The position numbers and the translations under genes are program-made. A DNA stretch of 64,000 bases from Bradyrhizobium sp. JYMT SZCCT0180 (GTDB taxonomy: Bacteria; Pseudomonadota; Alphaproteobacteria; Rhizobiales; Xanthobacteraceae). The notes under the pieces were generated by a model that saw only the letters and a list, made by a program, of their open reading frames with translations, had not been told where the DNA came from and made no database searches. The stretch spans positions 412,001 to 476,000 of the forward strand of contig NZ_JAFCLZ010000001.1 in NCBI RefSeq assembly GCF_018130165.1. Reading direction: 5' to 3'. Shown here piece after piece: positions 8,062-16,658 of this stretch; positions within the stretch are counted from its first letter, which is position 1; each line of letters begins with the position of its first letter.

Positions 8062-9588
8062 GTGATCATCGGCGGCGAACGCAGCATCAGCTATCCGGAT
8101 ATCCATGCCCGCATCGCGCGTGCGGCTACGGGGCTTCAAAACCTCGGCCTTGGCGGCGGCACGCCGGTCGCGATGATGCTACGCAATGATTTTGCGTTGT
8201 TCGAAGTTACCGGCGCAGCCGCAGCGCTCGGCAGCCCGGTGGTGCCGATCAACTGGCATCTGAAGGCCGAGGAGGTCGCATACATCCTGGCCGACAGCGG
8301 CGCCGAGATTCTGGTCTGCCACGCGGACCTGTTACCGCAGATCAGGGACGGGCTACCAGCCCATATCAAGCTGTTGATCGTAACCACCCCGCCGGAGATC
8401 GCTGCGGCGTTCAATGTTGCGCCCGCGCTGACGCAAGTCCCTGATGGCATGACCGACTGGGACGTCTGGCGCGACGGCCACACTCCTTCGCAGGAGCCGC
8501 CGATCGGCAGCGCGCCGATGTTCTATACATCGGGCACCACAGGCCTGCCCAAGGGCGTCCGGCGCAAGCCGATGGCCCCTGAGCAGCAGGCGGCCTCGGC
8601 GCGGGTCGGCGGTATCGCCTATGGGATCAAGCCGAACGAGGATCAGGTGATCCTGATGAACGGACCGATGTATCATTCGGCGCCGAACTCCTACGGCATG
8701 CTGGCGTTCCGCAGCGGCTGCAAGATCGTGCTCGAACCGCGCTTCGATCCCGAGGACTTGCTGCGGCTCGTCCAGGAGCACCGCATCACCCACATGCATG
8801 CGGTGCCGACCATGTTCGTCCGCCTGCTGCGGTTGCCGAAGGAGGTCAGGCGTCGTTACGACGTCTCCTCGTTGCGCTTCGTCATCCACGGTGCGGCCCC
8901 CTGTCCGATCGAGGTCAAGCGCGCGATGATCGAATGGTGGGGACTCGTCATCAACGAATATCTGGGATCGACCGAAACCGGCATCCCGGTTTGGCATTCG
9001 TCCGAGGAGGCTCTGGCAAAGCCCGGCACTGTCGGACGGACCATCGAGGGCGGCATCGTCAAAATCTTTCGGCCTGACGGCACGCGATGCGACATCGGCG
9101 AGCCCGGCGAAATCTTCATGCGGCAGACATCCGTTCCGGATTTCGATTACCACGGCAAGGCCGAGGCGCGCGCCGAGGCCGGACGCGACGGCCTCGTCAG
9201 CGTCGGCGACGTCGGCTATCTCGACGCGGACGGCTATCTGTTCCTGTGCGACCGCAAGCGCGACATGGTGATCTCGGGCGGCGTCAACATTTATCCCGCC
9301 GAAATCGAGAATGCGCTGATCGGCATGGAGGGCGTGCGCGACTGCGCAGTGTTCGGCGTTCCCGACGACGAGTTCGGCGAGCGGCTGTTTGCCTGCATCG
9401 AGCCCGAGACCAATGCCGCGCTCTCGCCCGCGGCGGTGCAGGAATTCCTGCGCGCACGTCTCGCCAATTTCAAGGTGCCAAAGGACATCCAGTTCCTGGA
9501 CGCAATGCCGCGCGAAGCCACCGGCAAGATTTTTAAACGTAAACTGCGCGACCTGCATGCTGAAGGCCGCCTGCGCGCGGCCACGTGA
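8062..9588 (+). CDS. AMP-dependent acyl-CoA synthetase (1)
   Basis: A 508-residue ANL-superfamily enzyme that activates a carboxylic acid to its CoA thioester through an acyl-adenylate. Motifs are the P-loop YTSGTTGLPKG at about residue 155, YLGSTETG, GDVGYLDADGYLFLCDRK, and the C-terminal catalytic-lysine region PREATGKIFKRKL. It starts at GTG 8062 with GGGAG 8-9 bp upstream, and follows the binding-protein gene by 12 bp. Context suggests activation of the substrate taken up by that protein; the actual acid is unknown. Confidence 0.92.
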   Translation: MIIGGERSISYPDIHARIARAATGLQNLGLGGGTPVAMMLRNDFALFEVTGAAAALGSPVVPINWHLKAEEVAYILADSGAEILVCHADLLPQIRDGLPAHIKLLIVTTPPEIAAAFNVAPALTQVPDGMTDWDVWRDGHTPSQEPPIGSAPMFYTSGTTGLPKGVRRKPMAPEQQAASARVGGIAYGIKPNEDQVILMNGPMYHSAPNSYGMLAFRSGCKIVLEPRFDPEDLLRLVQEHRITHMHAVPTMFVRLLRLPKEVRRRYDVSSLRFVIHGAAPCPIEVKRAMIEWWGLVINEYLGSTETGIPVWHSSEEALAKPGTVGRTIEGGIVKIFRPDGTRCDIGEPGEIFMRQTSVPDFDYHGKAEARAEAGRDGLVSVGDVGYLDADGYLFLCDRKRDMVISGGVNIYPAEIENALIGMEGVRDCAVFGVPDDEFGERLFACIEPETNAALSPAAVQEFLRARLANFKVPKDIQFLDAMPREATGKIFKRKLRDLHAEGRLRAAT

Positions 9589-9721
9589 CGGCGGGGCAGA
9601 AAAGCAAACGGCGTTTCAAACGGACAGTGTTTTAAACGTCCTTGTTGAACATACTTGCTGTTGCAAAAGGGGCATCGGAGAGCGCAAGGATCAGGGCATA
9701 TCAAGCGTAGGGACCTGACAC

Positions 9722-10807
9722 ATGCATGCCACCGATTTTATCGTCGCCCGCCATGATCTGCAGCAATACAAAGTGATCGAGACAGAGCTACCCGACGCGG
9801 GCACATTGCCGGGTGAGGCGCTGCTGGTCAAAGTTGTCAGCTTCGCCTTTACCGCCAACAACATCACCTACGCCGTGCTTGGCGACCAGTTCAATTACTG
9901 GCAGCTGTTTCCTGCGCCAAAGGGTTTCGGCAATATTCCGGTGTGGGGATTCGGCGACGTGATCGCGTCGAAGCATCCTGATATTGGCGAGGGCGAACGC
10001 CTGTTCGGCTATTTCCCGATGGCGACGCACGTGGTGATCGAAGCGGCTGACGTCAGCAAGCACGGCCTGCGCGATGCCGCCCCGCATCGGCAGGGCGTGG
10101 CGCCGGTCTACAACGCCTATGCCCGCGTCAGCGGCGATCCCTCCTTCGCCGGACGTCAGGGCGATTTTCAGGCGCTGCTACGACCGCTGTTCATGCTGTC
10201 CTTTCTGGTCGATGATTTCCTCGCCGAGAATGACTTCTTCGGCGCGCAGAGCGTGATGCTCTCCTCGGCCTCCAGCAAGACCGCGTTCGGGCTTGCGCAC
10301 CTGCTGCACACAAGGCGCAACGGAATCAAGGTGATCGGGCTCACCTCGGCACCCAATGTCGACTTCGTAAGATCGCTCGGCTGTTACGACGAGGTCGTGA
10401 CCTATGACGCCGTGACATCGTTGCCACCGGATTCACCTGTCGCGTTTGTGGACATGGCGGGGAACAGCGAATTGCGCGCGACGCTGCACAATCATTTCGG
10501 CGACCAGATGAAATATTCCGGACGCATCGGACTTACCCATCGCAGTTCGTCGCCCGACGAGCCGGAATTGCCCGGTGCCAAGCCAACCTGGTACTCCGCG
10601 CCCATCCAGATTCGCAAACGCGCCAAGGAATGGGGCTCGGGCGCCGTCGGCACGCGGTTCAGCGCGGCATGGTCGGGTTTTGCGCCGATGCTGGACGGGT
10701 GGCTCACCGTGACCGAAGGCCGCGGACCGGCGGCGGTTCAACAGGTCTATCTCGACACCCTCAACGGCCGTGTGCCGCCGGACCAGGGGCATATCCTCGC
10801 TCTTTAG
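9722..10807 (+). CDS. DUF2855 family protein
   Basis: A 361-residue soluble protein matching the DUF2855 family, which resembles a degenerate medium-chain dehydrogenase/quinone-reductase fold. The N-terminal segment LVKVVSFAFTANNITYAVLG recalls the first domain of MDR enzymes, and VMLSSASSKTAFGLAHLL takes the position of the Rossmann strand-turn-helix. No zinc-ligand set is evident. It sits 133 bp after the acyl-CoA ligase in the same direction, and a monooxygenase gene follows 106 bp downstream. An oxidoreductase role on a ligase product is inference. Confidence 0.88.
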   Translation: MHATDFIVARHDLQQYKVIETELPDAGTLPGEALLVKVVSFAFTANNITYAVLGDQFNYWQLFPAPKGFGNIPVWGFGDVIASKHPDIGEGERLFGYFPMATHVVIEAADVSKHGLRDAAPHRQGVAPVYNAYARVSGDPSFAGRQGDFQALLRPLFMLSFLVDDFLAENDFFGAQSVMLSSASSKTAFGLAHLLHTRRNGIKVIGLTSAPNVDFVRSLGCYDEVVTYDAVTSLPPDSPVAFVDMAGNSELRATLHNHFGDQMKYSGRIGLTHRSSSPDEPELPGAKPTWYSAPIQIRKRAKEWGSGAVGTRFSAAWSGFAPMLDGWLTVTEGRGPAAVQQVYLDTLNGRVPPDQGHILAL

Positions 10808-10913
10808 CGAATGTCCGCTATCTCCTCACGCCCTTCCTGCAGTCTCCCGAATGGGTATAGGCTCGCAGGAACAGGGAAAACGCCGCACAGACGGCCGGTG
10901 ACGAGAAACGCGC

Positions 10914-12692
10914 ATGCTCGACAAGACGGACGACATTTCGGTAGCCGCCGACAACTGGCTGGCGCAGTTCGAAGAGGCGCTGGCGAAATCCGATAGCGGC
11001 CTGCTGAAGACGCTGTTTCATGCCGACAGCCATTGGCGCGACGTGCTGGCGTTGAGCTGGAACATCCAGACCGTCAACGGCGCGGACGCCATCCTGGACG
11101 AGCTCGCGCTTCACGCGCCCACCGCCGGCCCTGTTGGATTTGCGGTGGATCTCAACCGCGCCGCCCCGCGCAAGGTGATGCGCGCCGGCACCAACACGAT
11201 CGAGGCGATCTTCAAGTTCGAGACCAGGGTCGGACGCGGCAGTGGCATCATCCGGCTGATCCCGGATGCCGGCAATGTCCTGAAGGCCTGGACGCTGCTG
11301 ACCGAGCTTGGCGAGCTCAAGGGCTTTGAGGAGCAGGTCGGCGTCGCCCGGCCGCGCGGCAACGCCTATTCGCGCGATTTCCGCGGCCCCAACTGGCTCG
11401 ACCTGCGCAAGGCTTCCGCCGGCTATGCCGAACACGATCCGACCGTGCTCGTGATCGGCGGCGGACAATCCGGCCTCTCGATCGCCGCGCGGCTGAAGCA
11501 ATTAAATGTCGATACGCTGATCGTCGATCGCGAGAAGCGCATCGGCGACAATTGGCGCAAGCGCTACCACGCGCTGACACTGCATAATCAAGTCCAGGTC
11601 AATCACCTGCCCTACATGCTGTTCCCGCCGAACTGGCCGACTTACATTCCCAAGGACAAGCTCGCCAACTGGTTCGAGGCCTATGTCGAGGCGATGGAGC
11701 TGAACTTCTGGACCGAGACCGAGTTCGAGGGCGGCAGCTACGATGAGAAGGATCAGCGATGGACCGTGACGCTGCGCTGCGCCGACGGCAGCAAGCGCAC
11801 CATGCATCCGCGCCATGTCGTGCTGGCGACCGGCGTCAGCGGCATTCCGAGCCGACCCGACATTGCCGGCCTGAAGGATTTTCGCGGCACCGTGATGCAT
11901 TCCAGCCAATACGACGACGGCGAGAACTGGAAGGGCAAGCGCGCGATCGTGATCGGCACCGGCAACAGCGGCCATGACATCGCGCAGGACCTGCATTCGA
12001 GCGGCGCCGAGGTGACGCTGTTTCAGCGCTCATCGACGCTGGTCGTCAGCATCGAGCCCTCGGCGCAGCTGGTGTACGCGCCCTACAATGAGGGCACGCT
12101 CGAGGACAACGATCTGATCGCGACCTCGATGCCGTTGCAAGTCGCGCGGAAGAGCCACGCGCTGACCTGTGCGAAGTCGAAGGAGCTCGACAAGGATCTG
12201 CTCGACGGATTGGAACGCGCGGGCTTCAAGCTCGATTTCGGCGAGGACAACACCGGCTGGCAGTTCAAGTACCTCACCCGCGGCGGCGGTTATTACTTCA
12301 ACGTCGGCTGCTCCGATTTGATCGTCAAAGGCGATATCGCTCTGAAGCAATTCGCCGAGGTCGAGGGCTTTGTCGCGGATGGCGCTGACATGAAGGACGG
12401 CGAGACCATCGCCGCCGATCTGGTCGTGCTGGCGACCGGCTACAAGCGGCAGGAAGAGCTGGTGCGGCTGTTGTTCGGCGAAGCCGCCATGAACCGTGTC
12501 GGCACCATCTGGGGCTTTGGCGACGGCCAGGAGCTGCGCAACATGTACACCCGCACCGGTCAGCCCGGCCTGTGGTTCATCGCCGGCGGCCTCGCGCAAT
12601 GCCGCATCGGATCGAAGCATCTCGCCTTGCAGATCAAGGCGATCGAGGAGGGGTTGCTGCCGCGCGGGGCCAGGGCGGCGGCCGCTTCGTGA
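10914..12692 (+). CDS. FMO-type flavin monooxygenase with N-terminal NTF2/SnoaL-like domain
   Basis: A 592-residue flavoprotein. Residues 1 to about 150 look like an NTF2/SnoaL-like domain (LKTLFHADSHWRDVLALSW). An FAD Rossmann motif VIGGGQSGLS follows at about 180, the FMO fingerprint FRGTVMHSSQY (FxGxxxHxxxY) near 325, and an NADP Rossmann motif VIGTGNSGHD at about 347. The Tyr in the fingerprint fits N/S-oxygenating FMO or YUCCA-like enzymes better than the FxGxxxHxxxW of Baeyer-Villiger enzymes. Cytoplasmic; it would use NADPH and O2 to oxygenate a soft nucleophile or carbonyl. The substrate is unknown. Confidence 0.9.
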   Translation: MLDKTDDISVAADNWLAQFEEALAKSDSGLLKTLFHADSHWRDVLALSWNIQTVNGADAILDELALHAPTAGPVGFAVDLNRAAPRKVMRAGTNTIEAIFKFETRVGRGSGIIRLIPDAGNVLKAWTLLTELGELKGFEEQVGVARPRGNAYSRDFRGPNWLDLRKASAGYAEHDPTVLVIGGGQSGLSIAARLKQLNVDTLIVDREKRIGDNWRKRYHALTLHNQVQVNHLPYMLFPPNWPTYIPKDKLANWFEAYVEAMELNFWTETEFEGGSYDEKDQRWTVTLRCADGSKRTMHPRHVVLATGVSGIPSRPDIAGLKDFRGTVMHSSQYDDGENWKGKRAIVIGTGNSGHDIAQDLHSSGAEVTLFQRSSTLVVSIEPSAQLVYAPYNEGTLEDNDLIATSMPLQVARKSHALTCAKSKELDKDLLDGLERAGFKLDFGEDNTGWQFKYLTRGGGYYFNVGCSDLIVKGDIALKQFAEVEGFVADGADMKDGETIAADLVVLATGYKRQEELVRLLFGEAAMNRVGTIWGFGDGQELRNMYTRTGQPGLWFIAGGLAQCRIGSKHLALQIKAIEEGLLPRGARAAAAS

Positions 12693-12725
12693 ATCAATCA
12701 ACTCATTATCGTGGTTATGGATTTT

Positions 12726-12766
12726 GGGCTCTCGCTTCGCGAGCCCTCAGATGCGCAATTGCGCAT
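12726..12766. repeat. Hairpin plus 16-bp perfect palindrome
   Basis: An imperfect hairpin GGGCTC...GAGCCC at 12726-12746 is followed by the perfect palindrome ATGCGCAATTGCGCAT at 12751-12766, in the spacer between the monooxygenase and NHL genes. It looks like a fragment of a dispersed intergenic repeat and could attenuate transcription between the two genes. Confidence 0.55.
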
Positions 12767-12797
12767 CGGGGAATGACGACTTAAAGGGAGAGACGAC

Positions 12798-13766
12798 ATG
12801 CCGTCCATTCTGGGCTCCGGTGAGCATCGTTATCGCGTGGTGGAGAACTGGGCGAAGCTGCCCGATGGCTGGAGCCTCTCCGACGTCGCTTCCGTCGCGG
12901 TCGACAGCCGCGACCGCATCTACGTCTTCAACCGCGGCGCCCACCCGATGGTGGTGCTGGACCGCGAGGGGAATTTCCTCAGGAGTTGGGGCGAAGGCCT
13001 GTTCAACCGCGCCCATGGCCTGCACATCGACGCCGACGACAATCTCTATTGCACCGATGACGGCGACCACACCGTGCGCAAGTGCTCGGTCGACGGCAAG
13101 GTGCTGCTGACGATCGGAATCCCGAACCGGCCAAAACCGTATATGAGCGGTGAGCCGTTCCATCGGTGCACCCATACGGCACTGTCGCCGAAGGGTGAGA
13201 TCTATGTCTCGGACGGTTACGGCAATTCCTGCGTCCATAAGTACACGCCCGACGGCAAGCTGCTGAAGACCTGGGGCGAGCCAGGCTCCGATCCCGGCCA
13301 GTTCAACATCGTCCACAATATCGCTACCGACGTTGACGGCTTCGTCTATGTCGCCGACCGCGAGAACCATCGCGTGCAGGTGTTCGACGGCAACGGCAAA
13401 TACGAGACCCAGTGGAACAATTTGCACAGGCCCTGCGCACTGCATTGCTGCGGCGGCAAGCAACCGCATTTCATCGTCGGCGAGCTCGGCCCCGGCATGC
13501 CGGTCAACCTGAACGTACCGAATCTCGGGCCGCGCCTCTCCATCGTCGACGCCAAAGGCCAGCGGATCGCCCGGCTCGGCGGCGAGGACGGCCCGGGGAT
13601 CGAGACCGGCAAATTCCTCGCACCCCATGGCCTGGCGCTGGATTCCAGAGGCGACATCTATGTCGGCGAAGTCGGCGTCACCAACTGGAAGACCAGCTTT
13701 CCGGACACGCCGATGCCATCGGAGGTCGGCGTCGGCCGCTGCCTGCAGAAGCTTGAGAAGGTTTAG
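12798..13766 (+). CDS. NHL-repeat beta-propeller protein (1)
   Basis: A 322-residue protein made of successive NHL/YWTD-like blades, for example VAVDSRDRIYVFNRG, LHIDADDNLYCTDDG, ALSPKGEIYVSDGYG and IATDVDGFVYVADRENHRVQ, giving about six blades. It resembles the propeller of peptidyl-alpha-hydroxyglycine alpha-amidating lyase but has no signal peptide. GGGAGAG precedes the ATG. Such proteins may be lyases, lactonases or hydrolases, or simply binding scaffolds. A diverged paralogue lies at 18244-19157 in the facing half of the locus. Confidence 0.88.
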   Translation: MPSILGSGEHRYRVVENWAKLPDGWSLSDVASVAVDSRDRIYVFNRGAHPMVVLDREGNFLRSWGEGLFNRAHGLHIDADDNLYCTDDGDHTVRKCSVDGKVLLTIGIPNRPKPYMSGEPFHRCTHTALSPKGEIYVSDGYGNSCVHKYTPDGKLLKTWGEPGSDPGQFNIVHNIATDVDGFVYVADRENHRVQVFDGNGKYETQWNNLHRPCALHCCGGKQPHFIVGELGPGMPVNLNVPNLGPRLSIVDAKGQRIARLGGEDGPGIETGKFLAPHGLALDSRGDIYVGEVGVTNWKTSFPDTPMPSEVGVGRCLQKLEKV

Positions 13767-13984
13767 GACCGGCCGCGCGGCTCGGGGCTCGGCGCGCCCG
13801 ATCACGATGGATTGACCGCGGATACCCGCCCATGGAGGTGCCTCGAAGGCCCACGGAACCATGGCGATTCGGGGGCGGCGTATGCTGGATAAGGCCCGGA
13901 ACGCTCTTCACAATCCCGTCACGCTGCCTGTAGTATGCAGGGCGCATGCTGCTTCGCAGCTAACATGGGAGTCAGGAGCGTTTC

Positions 13985-14542
13985 TTGAACGCACACGTCT
14001 CGCAAGGCGGTTGGCCGGTACTCGTGCTGAACGCGGATTTCCGGCCGCTGAGTTACTACCCGCTGTCTCTCTGGTCGTGGCAGGACGCGATCAAGGCGGT
14101 GTTCCTCGACCGCGTCAACATCGTCGAGCATTACGACCGCGCGGTGCACAGCCCGAGCTTCGAGATCCAGCTGCCGAGCGTGGTGTCGCTCAAATCCTTC
14201 GTCAAGCCGACCACGCATCCCGCCTTCACCCGGTTCAACGTCTTCCTGCGCGATCGCTTCAGCTGCCAATATTGCCTGGCGCATGACGACCTCACCTTCG
14301 ATCACATCATCCCGCGCAGCAAGGGCGGCCAGACCACCTGGGAGAACGTCGTCGCGGCCTGCTCGCCCTGCAATCTGCGCAAGGGCAATCTGACGCCGCA
14401 GCAGGCCCGGATGTTCCCGCGCCAGCACCCGTTCGCGCCGACCGTGCATCAACTGCACCGCAATGGACGCCTGTTCCCGCCGAACTATCTGCACGATAGC
14501 TGGCTGGATTATCTTTATTGGGATACCGAACTCGATCCATAG
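13985..14542 (+). CDS. HNH endonuclease family protein
   Basis: A 185-residue protein with an HNH nuclease core: zinc cysteines in CQYC, the catalytic pair in LTFDHIIPRSKGG, then NVVAACSPCNLRKGN. The N-terminal part (WPVLVLNADFRPLSYYPLS) matches the widespread single-domain HNH family of alphaproteobacteria, which is not a restriction enzyme with a known partner. The start is TTG at 13985, chosen because AGGAG lies at 13974-13978 with 6 bp spacing and no ATG is suitable. Its cellular role is unknown. Confidence 0.9.
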   Translation: MNAHVSQGGWPVLVLNADFRPLSYYPLSLWSWQDAIKAVFLDRVNIVEHYDRAVHSPSFEIQLPSVVSLKSFVKPTTHPAFTRFNVFLRDRFSCQYCLAHDDLTFDHIIPRSKGGQTTWENVVAACSPCNLRKGNLTPQQARMFPRQHPFAPTVHQLHRNGRLFPPNYLHDSWLDYLYWDTELDP

Positions 14543-14650
14543 GGTTTGGGACGCTGTTCTCGTGGGTATCAAATGAGCGCCACGCCCCGCGCTCTGAGTT
14601 TCCGATAATTCAATCTGAGATAAGCGGGTACGCCGCGGCCTGGCTTTCCC

Positions 14651-15151
14651 ATGCCCCTTACGAGTTCGATCACACCCTACGATCCCGAGTGGCCGCAACG
14701 CTATGCGGAGGAAGCTGAGCGTTTGTCTCCGACCTTCGGATCGGTATTGCAGGAGATCCATCACGTCGGCAGCACCGCCGTGACGGGATTGGCGGCGAAA
14801 CCTGAGATCGACATCCTGGCCGTGGTCACATCCGGCAGCGTTCCCGAGGAGTGGATCCGGGCATTTGAAGAGCTTGGCTACCGGCGCGGCGGCGACCTTT
14901 CGCAAGGCCACCATTTCTTCAAACGGGATGTCGGCGACGTCCGCACGCACAAGCTCCACGTTTGCCGCGAAGGCCATCCGGCCATCGCGCGAATGCTGAA
15001 ATTCCGGGACCATCTTCGCCGGCATCCGGCCGATCGGTTGAGGTATCAGGAATTGAAGCTCGCCCTCGAACGGGAAAATGCCGACGGCATTCACCAGTAT
15101 CTTGCGGACAAGGCGCCGTTCATCAACTCCCTTCTCGCCGGCCTCGAGTGA
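14651..15151 (+). CDS. GrpB family protein (UPF0157, nucleotidyltransferase-like)
   Basis: A 166-residue protein of the GrpB/UPF0157 family, which has a nucleotidyltransferase-like fold. Diagnostic segments are ITPYDPEWPQRYAEEAERL, IHHVGSTAVTGLAAKPEIDI and THKLHVCREGHP. The GST...PxIDI pattern matches the metal-binding nucleotidyltransferase core. Some members are fused to dephospho-CoA kinase; this one is stand-alone. Substrate unknown. Confidence 0.92.
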   Translation: MPLTSSITPYDPEWPQRYAEEAERLSPTFGSVLQEIHHVGSTAVTGLAAKPEIDILAVVTSGSVPEEWIRAFEELGYRRGGDLSQGHHFFKRDVGDVRTHKLHVCREGHPAIARMLKFRDHLRRHPADRLRYQELKLALERENADGIHQYLADKAPFINSLLAGLE

Positions 15152-15264
15152 GAACCTGCGCTCGCGCACCAGGCCAACTGGTGGCCGGCACGTCCGCGCA
15201 TGCACGCTCCGTTCGGGCCAAGGAACTGCGATTCGGCGGGCAACCGGCAATTGCGCGCTCGAAT

Positions 15265-16395
15265 TCACAACGCTTCAAGCGCGCTGCGCGATGGTGCCAT
15301 CGGCAGCCATTCCGGGATACGGCGCTTCGCGATCCAATATGGTCGCCAGAGCGATTGCCAAGCGGCGCGGTCGAGCGGCGCCGTGCCCCAGTCACGCCAC
15401 CCCATGTTGACATGCGACAGGTCATGCATGTGCAGCCACTGGCGCGCCGCCCACCACAGCTCGCGCGGCACCTCTGCGTTCCCAGCGGCTTTGAGCTCGA
15501 CGATATTCGGCAGCGGATCGCGATAACGCGAAGCAACGCGCAGCGTGGCAACGCGCTCCCCATCGCGCCGAACGCTCCAGAGCCGCGAGCGATTATGCGC
15601 CAGGTTGTAGCCATAGGTGTGCAGGCAATTCCGCATGGCGTCCGCTTCTTCGGCGATAGCGACGATGGTGTCCAAGGGCAGGAAATCATAACCGGCCACG
15701 CGACCAGTCCGGAGCCACATGTCGCTGATTGGCAGGCGACCGAGATTCACCTGCAATGCGATGAGCATTCGCCAGTTGTCAGCAGCCGCAAGGGCCGGAC
15801 CGATGCGCATGTCCGGCGTCCACGGCTTGCCGATCAGCCCGTGCCCGTACGTTGCCGGCTGGCCGGAAAACCATGACCAGAGACTGATCAACCGCAATCG
15901 GGCCGGATTCACACGCCGCTGCTCGCGGACAAGCTCGCGCGCGATCCACACCGCCGCCGCCTCATGCGCGAGATCGGCAACATCAGCCACGACCTGCAGC
16001 CAAATCGGGGCGAGTTTGGGCGAGCGCGGAAAATGGTTTGCGATCTGCCGGCGAAACAGCTCGCCGTCAGGCAATCTCCGGATCGGACGCGTGAGCGCCT
16101 CCGGCGGCACCTTTCGCAGCCACATCGGCACATCGGCCGCCACCGCCGCCTCAGCTAGACCGACGCCATCGACGACGTGCGCGAGCGCCGGCGCGGGATC
16201 GAGCCCGGGCCGCGGGACGGCCAGCGCGAAGAGAAGCGCGGGAAAGCTCGCGGCAAGGTCCGCAATGCGCGAGTGCCGCATTGCCAGAACACGCACCTCT
16301 CCCTGGAACCGGGGATGATATCTCCGGAGCCGACGTTCAAGCAGGTCGGAGCGCGCGGCCTCCCGGCGAGGGGCCAGCAACAGATTCGAGGTCAT
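15265..16395 (-). CDS. Hypothetical protein with PcfJ-like C-terminal region
   Basis: A 376-residue soluble protein, rich in Arg and Trp. The C-terminal part has the segment MRNCLHTYGYNLAHNRSRLW, followed by RDGERVATLRV and then LPNIVELKAAGN. This order (a Cys-centred helix, then 'S(I/V)R...ATL(E/R)', then a strand) resembles PcfJ-like proteins named after the enterococcal conjugative plasmid pCF10 and found in phages and islands. The start ATG at 16395 is chosen because the conserved-looking protein begins there; the frame stays open to 16794. It sits between two halves of a catabolic locus. Function unknown; the family call is tentative. Confidence 0.6.
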   Translation of the reverse strand: MTSNLLLAPRREAARSDLLERRLRRYHPRFQGEVRVLAMRHSRIADLAASFPALLFALAVPRPGLDPAPALAHVVDGVGLAEAAVAADVPMWLRKVPPEALTRPIRRLPDGELFRRQIANHFPRSPKLAPIWLQVVADVADLAHEAAAVWIARELVREQRRVNPARLRLISLWSWFSGQPATYGHGLIGKPWTPDMRIGPALAAADNWRMLIALQVNLGRLPISDMWLRTGRVAGYDFLPLDTIVAIAEEADAMRNCLHTYGYNLAHNRSRLWSVRRDGERVATLRVASRYRDPLPNIVELKAAGNAEVPRELWWAARQWLHMHDLSHVNMGWRDWGTAPLDRAAWQSLWRPYWIAKRRIPEWLPMAPSRSALEAL

Positions 16396-16468
16396 GACAA
16401 CAATTCCGCAGCGCGGACTCAGAGGTCCGCCGCCAAGATTCGATCGCGTTGAGGATTTGGATATTTCA

Positions 16469-16608
16469 CCCGGGGTTTGAATCCCGGGACGCGCGTCAAA
16501 TATCGCGTATCGAACCCGGGAAGCGCGCAGACGTAAACATGGTCGCCTCCATCGATGGCGTTGCGAAGCCGTCCCAATAGCCAGTTTTCGGCCGGTGCGC
16601 AACCCGGG
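16469..16608. promoter_or_regulatory. Cluster of four CCCGGG-centred palindromes upstream of the PcfJ-like gene
   Basis: CCCGGG cores lie at 16469-16474, 16483-16488, 16515-16520 and 16603-16608. Their flanks are CA/GT, AT/AC, AA/AA and AA/AA, so two copies read AACCCGGGAA. They sit 74-213 bp upstream of the start at 16395 and also near the stop of the GMC gene. Repeated operators are plausible; the binding factor is unknown. Confidence 0.4.
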
Positions 16609-16658
16609 AATGCATCCTGCTGGCAGTTCACCTGACGCCCGGCTTGCGTCGCTGTCCC

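Noticed and set aside
8353..9558. 401-codon minus-strand frame opposite acyl-CoA ligase 1
   Set aside because: Antisense shadow; the plus-strand ligase has all adenylation motifs.
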